From NCBI GenBank assembly GCA_021732845.1, contig JAKFUF010000131.1, forward strand, positions 1 to 64,000: a DNA stretch of 64,000 nt, read 5' to 3'. Below the pieces are notes generated by a model. It was not told the DNA's origin. It did not search any database and saw only the letters and a list, made by a program, of their open reading frames with translations. Position 1 is the first letter of the stretch, and each line of letters opens with the position of its first letter. The stretch is from Planctomycetaceae bacterium. Lineage in GTDB: Bacteria; Planctomycetota; Planctomycetia; Planctomycetales; Planctomycetaceae. Positions 16,708 through 23,900 of the stretch are shown one piece after another. The translations under genes were made by a program, and so were the position numbers.

Positions 16708-17661
16708 TTAGTAGTCGCCGATGACTTCACCGCCATTGCGGGAGACGAGGGCATCGTAGGTCGCCACACTCAGGTTTTGGGAGAGGAAATGCACCGAACC
16801 ATCACCCATCAGGTGATGCGCTCCGCCAGTATGGTTGCTGGACGGTCCCCAAGTCTGCTTGATGGAACCGGCCTCGGACGAGTCGATTGCCGTGTAATCA
16901 AAGTACGGCTTGTAGTTGATCGCCACGGTGTTTCCCGAATAGGTCGGCGGAACCAGGGCGAACCACCGCGCCGCCACCGAGGCCGAGGTGCCGTCGATCC
17001 ACACAGCCGAATTCTCATCCTTCGTCTCGGCCAGCAGAATCGTGCTCGAGGATCCGTCGATGATATCGGAGAAACTCGTCCGCGACAGCGGGGCCATCAC
17101 GCCGTTGGATGCGGCTGACGATGAAAGTCCCAGGACTGTTGTGGCTCCCATCGCCACATAATTCCGCAGGGCAAAGGTTGTCGAACCGACCTTGGTGACA
17201 TAATGCTTGTGCGGGCTGAAGGGCGAACCGGAAAAACTCGGGCATTTGTAGACCGGCAGCACCTGGGCAGCGGCATTCCAGTTGAGCGGATCCAGCGCCG
17301 AGACATTGTAGTTGATCGAGTTATAGAGGTTGGCCCCATCCATGGCGGGCAAAATCAGGCTGGCCCAACTGTGCAGCTTGATGTTGGGGTCGAAATTGCT
17401 GGTGCCGGGATAGTTCCAAACCCCCTTGCCCGGCGGGCTCATGCTGCTGGAGGGGAACAGCTTGAACTGGTCATGGTAGTTGTGCAGCGCCAGCCCGATC
17501 TGCTTCATGTTGTTCTTGCATTGCGTCCGTCGCGCCGCTTCCCGCGCCTGCTGGACAGCCGGCAGCAACAGAGCCACCAAAATGGCGATGATGGCAATCA
17601 CCACGAGCAGTTCGATGAGGGTGAAGCCGCGTTTCGACGGGGAAGGGAAGAACGATCTCAT
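16708..17661 (-). CDS. DUF1559 protein with prepilin-type N-terminus
   Basis: This encodes 317 residues. The N-terminus has the type II methylation signature KRGFTLIELLVVIAIIAIL, followed by the planctomycete DUF1559 block LLLPAVQQAREAARRTQC and NNMKQIGLALHNYHD. The C-terminus has the H-x9-DG motif (HHLMGDGSVHFLS). These pseudopilin-like proteins are exported and processed after Gly, and are expanded into dozens of copies in planctomycetes. Function is uncertain (surface fibres or secretion). The start ATG has GGAG eight bases upstream. A perfect palindrome lies 20 bases before the start codon. Confidence 0.92.
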   Translation of the reverse strand: MRSFFPSPSKRGFTLIELLVVIAIIAILVALLLPAVQQAREAARRTQCKNNMKQIGLALHNYHDQFKLFPSSSMSPPGKGVWNYPGTSNFDPNIKLHSWASLILPAMDGANLYNSINYNVSALDPLNWNAAAQVLPVYKCPSFSGSPFSPHKHYVTKVGSTTFALRNYVAMGATTVLGLSSSAASNGVMAPLSRTSFSDIIDGSSSTILLAETKDENSAVWIDGTSASVAARWFALVPPTYSGNTVAINYKPYFDYTAIDSSEAGSIKQTWGPSSNHTGGAHHLMGDGSVHFLSQNLSVATYDALVSRNGGEVIGDY

Positions 17662-17681
17662 AAAAGCTCCGCAGAAGGATG

Positions 17682-17707
17682 AATATTCTTACATGAGTAA
17701 GAATATT
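17682..17707. promoter_or_regulatory. Perfect AT-rich palindrome upstream of the DUF1559 gene
   Basis: AATATTCTTAC (17682-17692) and GTAAGAATATT (17697-17707) form an 11-bp perfect inverted repeat with a 4-base centre. It lies in the 5' untranslated or promoter region of the minus-strand DUF1559 gene and is far more AT-rich than its surroundings. It could be an operator for a dimeric repressor or a 5' hairpin. Confidence 0.5.
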
Positions 17708-17896
17708 GGCATCTTAGACGGAGGGTCGATGCGGAATCAAGTCGCCAGACCGAAACAATTCGAGGCATCAGTCTCAATCGATAGAATCTGAGTCATGCCG
17801 CTCTCCTCTCCTGTTTTTGTGCGTTCACTCTGCATCAAGCCCACAATCCATCACTCACGTTGTGGCTGCGGCAGGCATTTTGCACCAGCAAAAACC

Positions 17897-18340
17897 TCAT
17901 CCCTTGATCTCAAAAATCGCCTCCACTTCGACGGCCGCTCCCGTGGGCAGTTGCACGAAGCCCAGGGCGCTGCGGGCGTGGTAGCCGTCTTCGGTCTTGC
18001 CGAAGATCTTGTGCAGCAGGTCCGACGCGCCGTTGACGACGAGATGCTGCTCGGTGAATTCCAGGGTTGAGTTCACGCATCCCAGCAGCTTGAGCACGCG
18101 CAGGCCGTTCAGCGTGCCGTGCGAGTTGTAGACCGAGCGCAGGATCTTGGCGGCGCAGTCCTTGGCCGCTTCATAGCCCTGCTCCACCGTCGTCCCGGCC
18201 CCCAGCTTCCCCTTCAGGTCGCTGACATGGCCCGAGGTGAACAGCAGATTGCCCGAGCGGACGCAGAGGTTGAGATACCCCGGCTCCTGCTTGGCGAAGT
18301 TGAGACCCAGGTGTTCGGCGTTTTCCTGCGGCGTAGGCAT
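17897..18340 (-). CDS. RidA (YjgF/YER057c) family protein
   Basis: This encodes 147 residues. The order LCVRSGNLLFTSGHVSD, then KLGAGTTVEQGYEAAKDCAAKILRSV, VLKLLGCVNS and ARSALGFVQLPTGAAVEVEAIFEI is that of the RidA family, with the long N-terminal form (about 150 residues) of the YjgH/UK114-like subgroup. The key Arg of deaminating RidA lies in the HARSALG block. Archetypal RidA hydrolyses reactive enamines/imines made by PLP enzymes; other subgroups differ, so the substrate is open. It precedes the enolase-superfamily gene on the same strand, but a 185-base repeat-filled spacer separates them. Confidence 0.88.
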   Translation of the reverse strand: MPTPQENAEHLGLNFAKQEPGYLNLCVRSGNLLFTSGHVSDLKGKLGAGTTVEQGYEAAKDCAAKILRSVYNSHGTLNGLRVLKLLGCVNSTLEFTEQHLVVNGASDLLHKIFGKTEDGYHARSALGFVQLPTGAAVEVEAIFEIKG

Positions 18341-18354
18341 GGGCTTTCCTTTGG

Positions 18355-18520
18355 AAAAAATGACTCAATGAAATGGGAATGCCCCAATGACCAATGAAAC
18401 AATGACCAATGCTTTTGATCGAAAGCCGCCCGCAATGACCAAGTCAAACAGCGTTGCCTGTATTGCAAAGGATCCGGGCCAAAGCATTGGTCATTGGGAC
18501 ATTGGTCATTGCCTCATTCC
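18355..18520. repeat. CATTGGTCATTG repeats, copies 2 and 3 in opposite orientation
   Basis: One copy (18355-18416) reads the complement of the series seen at 7336-7377, ending with ACTCAATG. The other (18478-18520) reads it directly. Together they form an inverted pair around about 60 bases, filling the spacer between RidA and the enolase-superfamily gene. Confidence 0.6.
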
Positions 18521-18525
18521 CTCCC

Positions 18526-19647
18526 TTACTTGCTTTCCGCCACCAGGTGCTTTTTCACGAACTCTTCGTTGAGCGTGATCCCCAGACCCGGCCCGTTGGG
18601 GACGGAAATGACACCCTGCACGGCCTGAATGCGTTCCGTGCAGAGGTCGTTGCGCATCGGGACATCTTCGACGCAGTCTTCGAAGATGAAGGCGTCGCGG
18701 CAGGTGGCGAGCCAGTGCAGGCTGGCGGCGACGGTGATCGGGCTGGTGTAGCAGTGGTTGCAGAGGCGGGCACCGATCTCTTCCACCCGGTCGCGGATGA
18801 AGGCGGCGTCGGTGAATCCATTGCGGGAGAGGTCGACCTGGTAAACATCCAGGGCGTGCTGGTCGATGAACGGGCGGAACGCCTCGCGGCCGCACTCCCC
18901 CTCTCCGGAGGCGATCGGCACGGGTGAGCGGTCGCGGAGCCACTTGTAGCCCTCGACATCCGCCTGCCGCAGCGGTTCTTCGAGCCACTCGATCTTGAAC
19001 TGTGAGAACGCCTGAGCGCGACGCAGTGCGGTGCGGGCATCCCAAATGCAGCCCGCGTCGATCAGCACGGTGCCGTTCTCGCCCACGCCTTCGCGAGCCC
19101 CCTGCACCAGCTCGATGTCCAGCTCTTCGCTCTGTCCCATCGGCTCCCAGCCGAACTTCACCGCTCCATATCCAGCCTCGCGCCACTTGCGACCGATGTC
19201 AGCCGTGGCTTTGCCATCCTTGCCAAACAGGATCGAGGCATACGCCGGAATCGTCTGGCGATGGGCTCCGCCCAGCAACCGGTGAATCGGCTGGTTAAAG
19301 AATTTCCCTTTGAGATCCCATAGCGCCATGTCGACGGCGGCCATGGCGCACATCGTCACGCTGGTCCGGCCGAAGTACATCGTCCGCCGGTACAGCTTCT
19401 GGCGAATGAAGTCGTGTTCCAGCGGGTTTTCGCCGATCAACAGTTCACGCAGGCCACAGGCGATGTTGTGGCTGAACGGCGCGTCGACAATCGCCTTGAC
19501 CACCTCGGGCGACGCATCGGCCTCGCCGATCCCCTCCAGGCCATCGTCCGTCCGCACCCGGATCAGCACGACATCCTGACAACTGGCCGTCTTGGCCTCG
19601 ACGGACCGACCACGAAGAATTTGACAGACGATTTGGGAGATTTTCAT
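18526..19647 (-). CDS. Mandelate racemase/muconate lactonizing enzyme family protein
   Basis: This encodes 373 residues from ATG 19647. The enolase-superfamily barrel is complete. The N-terminal cap has GLEGIGEADASPEVV and the metal ligands are Asp in VLIDAGCIWD, Glu in IEWLEEPL and Glu in IASGEGE. Catalytic candidates include the Lys strand GAVKFGWEP and a late His in CNHCYTSP. This pattern (His on a late strand, single K strand) fits acid-sugar dehydratases such as the mandelate racemase/gluconate dehydratase subgroup. The exact substrate cannot be told. The upstream extension to 19704 has no coding character. Confidence 0.88.
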   Translation of the reverse strand: MKISQIVCQILRGRSVEAKTASCQDVVLIRVRTDDGLEGIGEADASPEVVKAIVDAPFSHNIACGLRELLIGENPLEHDFIRQKLYRRTMYFGRTSVTMCAMAAVDMALWDLKGKFFNQPIHRLLGGAHRQTIPAYASILFGKDGKATADIGRKWREAGYGAVKFGWEPMGQSEELDIELVQGAREGVGENGTVLIDAGCIWDARTALRRAQAFSQFKIEWLEEPLRQADVEGYKWLRDRSPVPIASGEGECGREAFRPFIDQHALDVYQVDLSRNGFTDAAFIRDRVEEIGARLCNHCYTSPITVAASLHWLATCRDAFIFEDCVEDVPMRNDLCTERIQAVQGVISVPNGPGLGITLNEEFVKKHLVAESK

Positions 19648-19967
19648 GGAGTGAAGCGTTGTTCGCGAATCAGGAAGTGAAACTTGTCGGTGGGTGGTCA
19701 GCAACTCTCAGGAATTCAGTGAGGACTCAACATCGGCAGACAGGACTACACGCTCTGGACATCAAACGGTTGGAAATTGAACCACGAATCTCACGAATCT
19801 TCACGAATAAGAAATTGTGTCCTCGCCACTGGTGATTGTGATCATCAAACTTATTCGTGTTATTCGTGAGATTCGTGGTTTCCCTTACGTGCTTTGTTGG
19901 AAGACTCTGGCTTTTTGATGTCTTCGTGTCTCCGTGGTCTTCTGCGAAATCTCTTCCTTGCGCTGGC
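19648..19967. other. 320-base spacer with a long imperfect CACGAAT inverted repeat
   Basis: No gene was found. Arms at about 19780-19811 and 19850-19880 are built from repeated CACGAAT/ATTCGTG words (ACCACGAATCTCACGAAT against ATTCGTGAGATTCGTGGT) and can fold over a 38-base centre. The words ACCACGAA and CACGAAT recur in other spacers at 50.95-51.07 and 60.11-60.16 kb. Confidence 0.6.
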
Positions 19968-20783
19968 TCAAATCCCGCTGCCTTCGGCCTGATGGTGCGG
20001 GAACTGTTGATCCATGTCGAGGGCGGGGGTGGAGGTGATCGAGCGTTCGACCACGCGGGCGGGAACGCCGGCGGCGGTGCAGTGCGGCGGAATGTTGTCG
20101 AGGACGACGCTGCCGGCTCCGATCTTGGCCCCCTTGCCAATTTCGATGTTCCCCAGCACCTTGGCTCCGGCACCGATCAGCACCCCTTCGCGAACCTTGG
20201 GATGGCGGTCGCCGCAGTCTTTTCCGGTACCGCCCAGCGTGACTTCGTGGAAGATCGAGACATTGTCTTCGATGACCGAAGTCTCGCCGATCACGATGCC
20301 GGTGCCGTGATCCATCAACACGCCCGAGCCGATTTTGGCGGCGGGATGGATGTCGACGCCGAACGCTTCCGAGATGCGGTTTTGGAGGTGCATCGCCCGC
20401 AGTTGGCAGCCGTCGGTCCACAGCCAGTGAGCCACGCGGTAGGCCTGCAGGGCCTGGTAGCCCTTGAAGAACAGGAACGGCGGCAGGTAGCCGCCGGAGG
20501 CTGGGTCGCGGTCGCGCACCGCCTCCAGATCCTTGCGAAGCGCCGACGCGATTTCGGGTCGCGCGAACGCCTGGTCAATGAGCGACCGCAGCAGTTCCGG
20601 AATCAGGCATTCCGTCGCCAGTTTGTGCGACAACAGGAGCGAGAGGGCCAGCTCCAGCTTGCGGCTCTTCAGAATCGTCGTGGTGAGAAACTGCCGCAGG
20701 TACGGATCGCGTTCCTGTTCCGACCAGGCTTCCGCCCGGATGGCGGTCCAGATCGGGTCGGCAGTTTGAGCGGTGTCGGGCAT
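19968..20783 (-). CDS. cysE: Serine O-acetyltransferase
   Basis: This encodes 271 residues. An N-terminal helical domain (DPYLRQFLTTTILKSRKLE ... RDRDPASGGYLPPFLFFKGYQALQAYRVAHWLW) is followed by the left-handed beta-helix: FGVDIHPAAKIGSGVLMDH, GTGIVIGETSVIEDNVSI, HEVTLGGTGK and GVLIGAGAKVLGNIEIG. Catalytic residues Asp and His in DIHP and DHGTG are in place, as in CysE. It would make O-acetylserine from serine and acetyl-CoA, the first step to cysteine. No cysteine synthase gene is nearby. The ATG at 20783 is preferred; an upstream extension to 20867 is possible but not CysE-like. Confidence 0.9.
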   Translation of the reverse strand: MPDTAQTADPIWTAIRAEAWSEQERDPYLRQFLTTTILKSRKLELALSLLLSHKLATECLIPELLRSLIDQAFARPEIASALRKDLEAVRDRDPASGGYLPPFLFFKGYQALQAYRVAHWLWTDGCQLRAMHLQNRISEAFGVDIHPAAKIGSGVLMDHGTGIVIGETSVIEDNVSIFHEVTLGGTGKDCGDRHPKVREGVLIGAGAKVLGNIEIGKGAKIGAGSVVLDNIPPHCTAAGVPARVVERSITSTPALDMDQQFPHHQAEGSGI

Positions 20784-20971
20784 GAGTGTCGTGTCCACTG
20801 AACTTTGTGCGATTCCGCCCCCTCCGGCAATCCAGGCTTTGAAAGAGCGCCGGGGAAGCGAATCCATCAGGAGATTCAGGCTATCGGCAACGCGGGCGGT
20901 TGTCGATCATGCGGACTTGACCTTGAGGCTCGCGCGATCGTCACCGCGAGATCCGGCTACTGCTTCTCCGG

Positions 20972-23900
20972 TCATGGCTTTGCCGAGTCTCCATCGGTGT
21001 TCCGGCCCGGCGTCTTCTCTTCCCCCTTCCCTGCCATCTCTGTCGCGACTCCTGGCAGACTCAAAGCTGGGCGGAAGCCGATATGGGCGATTCGCGTTAT
21101 TGGGGGATACGAGCCACGGAATGCGGACTGGCACCTCGCTTCGCTAAAGCTCCAGCTACCGCCACGAGCCACGCGATTCGTGCCCGTTTGGGGGCCCAAC
21201 GGATCGGTGACGGCTGTGCTGCCTTGCGCAGCTCCGTTCCTTTCATTCTGGGGAAGGGTTGCGGAAACCCCTACCTCCTGCCAGTCGTGAGTCCATTCCA
21301 TCAGATTGCCGTGCATGTCGAACAGGCCGCGGAGACTTGGACGCAGTTCCCGCGGCGAGTGAACGTGGTTGTCACTGTTGTTCTCGACCCAGCCAAAGCG
21401 TCCAAACATGCTGACCTCACTGCCAAAGCCGTAGGCCGTCCGCGCGCCAGAGGCAGTGCCTGGAAGATCTGGAGATCCGCCTGCAGGACGTGGCTTACCT
21501 CGACAAGCCCGAGCCGCCACTTCCCACTCGGCCTCCGTCGGCAACCGAAAGCCCCGTTGTTCAATTTTGATTGGCCAATTTCGAGGCGCCCCGTCCGCCC
21601 TGGGGCTTGGATCAGCAGGATACTGTCCTTTGTCCAAGGCTTTCGGGTCCTCATAGGCTTGGTCGGTCTCCAGCAAGCCTGATTGTTGACCAAGCCAACG
21701 ACAGTAACGAACTGCGTTGTACCAACTGGCTGCTAAAACCGCGTCAGTGGGTCCGGCTTCAACTTCTTTCATGGTTTCCGCATGCTCGGGTGCAAATGCG
21801 ATGAACTCCTCGAAGGTGATTTCCCGTTCCAGCACTGCGAAAGCGCGGGTCAATTTGACCGAACGTCGAACCTCACCTTTTTGCCGGCGTGGCTCATCGG
21901 CAACCGGTCCAACCGAATAGTCGCCAGGTTGAAACACGATAAATGTGTAGTAAAACGTCTTCGATGCCGGCGCATTTGATTCGTCACCTTTCGGCCTTTC
22001 AGGAGCGGGGGCATTCGCGTTGGGCATTTCCTCGGATATTGGGAGGGGGCAGGTAATCGCCAAGGTGAACCATTCGCGGTCGGCGGAATAAGGGGCTGGC
22101 GTTTGATCCACCTGCAGGGCCACATCCTTCTGTCCCCATTCCCGCAGCAGCCAGCCTGCGGCCCCATGCACAGCAGAACTGGGATCGTTGCGGTACCAGT
22201 CGGCGAGCTGTTCGAGCAGCTTTTCCCGCCGCGCCTGTGGGATGTCCTCCCGCGGATACTCCCCCAAGGCCAGCAACAGCGCATATCGCGCGTTCTGGGC
22301 GGTGGGATCTTGCGGTCCCGTGCTGACCAATTCCATGTAGTCCAACAGCGATTCCACACTCACGCCGCACGGCCGGCATCGAAAGGCAAACTGCGTGAGC
22401 GCCTCTGGATCGTCGGTCACCTTGAAGATTGGCAGCATTTTTTCGGCGTGCCCCAGCCGCAGCAGTGTCACTGCGGCGTTTGCCCGGCGCTTTCCGTGTG
22501 GCACGCGCTCCACGGACCCAAGTTTTGACGGTGGCTCTGCGGCCGCGATTTCGGCGAGCTCATCGGCCGCTTTTGTGGCAAGCTCTGCGAGATCACGCTC
22601 TCGGGACACAACTGGATACAACGTCTTGAAGGGCGTTGGTTCGGCATCACAGATCAGGCCAACCAACCGGCCTGAATCATCGGCGGCATATTCTGACAGC
22701 AGCGTTGTCGCCCGCATGATCTCTGCTTCCCCGCGCTCCGTCTCATGAAACGCGGCACTCAACGGGTCGAGCAGCACTGCCCGAGCCGGCCGAAGCAGCT
22801 CGAGCGCCGCCGCGTACTGGCTCGGGTTCTCCCCGAGCGTCTTCAGCAGTTCGTTGGTGATGGCCGTCAGCAGTTCGTCCGTGACGGCCTTCAGCAGTTC
22901 GTCGTTGATGTCCTTCAGCAGTTCGTCTGTGACGGCGTCCGTCAGCAGTTCGTCGGTGACGGTCGTCAGCAGTTCGTCGGTGGCGAACGGGACTGCGGAC
23001 TTGCCATCGAAAGTGTATGTGGCCAGCAGGCAGGCGGCGCGGAACCGCCGCTCGGGCAATGCCTGCTCGTCCAGCAGCACCTGGGCCAGTGACGGCGCGA
23101 GTGTATTGGCATGCGGTTTGAGCAGATCGCGCAGGGTCGGCAAGTCGTTCAGGTCAACGGTCAGCAGTGCCTCCTGGATTTCGCCCAAAAGTGCCGGGTT
23201 ATCGGGAAGTAGCGCCAGTGCCGAGTGCAGCCGTGCAGTGGGCTCCAGAGCGGAACTCTTTCGCCGTGCCTCCAGGTATGGCGTGGCCCACTTCTTGAAG
23301 GCGGGCAGCCTCTCCAGCAGTTCAGGAATGGCTGTCGTCTTCGACTGAAGGAGTGTGTCAACCAGCGCATGGGCTTCGGTCGCCTGCTGCTCCTCGTACG
23401 ACTGCCGGCTGAGAAAGAGACCAGCACCCGTGATGACGAAAAGCACAATCGCCAGCATGCCGGCCCGCAGGCCATGCATACGGCCGGCCGCCCGCAGCAT
23501 CTTTTGCTCGGACGGCGTCCAGTTGCTCCTCGCCGTCAACCACTGGATCTGGCACCACTGCCAGAGCGACGGCAGTTGCCGGCTCTCGGGCCGTGCGTTC
23601 CACACCGCCGCGCGGTCGGCCAGCAACAGTTCCGCCCTGCCCCGGCGAGTTTCCTTTTGCTTCCGTGTCAACCACTCCCGCAGTGACGGGACGAGGTAGT
23701 CGTGTGTGAGCTGGTAATGCCGCTGCGTGGCTTCCGGCTGCGGTGCGGTCGTTGACACCGGCTGTCCCGCGTCGGTTTCATCAATCGGCGTGATCAACCG
23801 CAGGTCGGTGTTCAGCAGCGCCAACAGATCGGCGAAGTCGGCGGACCGGCGTTCATATCCGGAGGCGGCCAGGAGGGCCGTCTCCGACTGGCGTTGCCCC

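Noticed and set aside
22842-22988. CRISPR-like array in the minisatellite
   Set aside because: Units follow each other without spacers and are in frame with the coding sequence.
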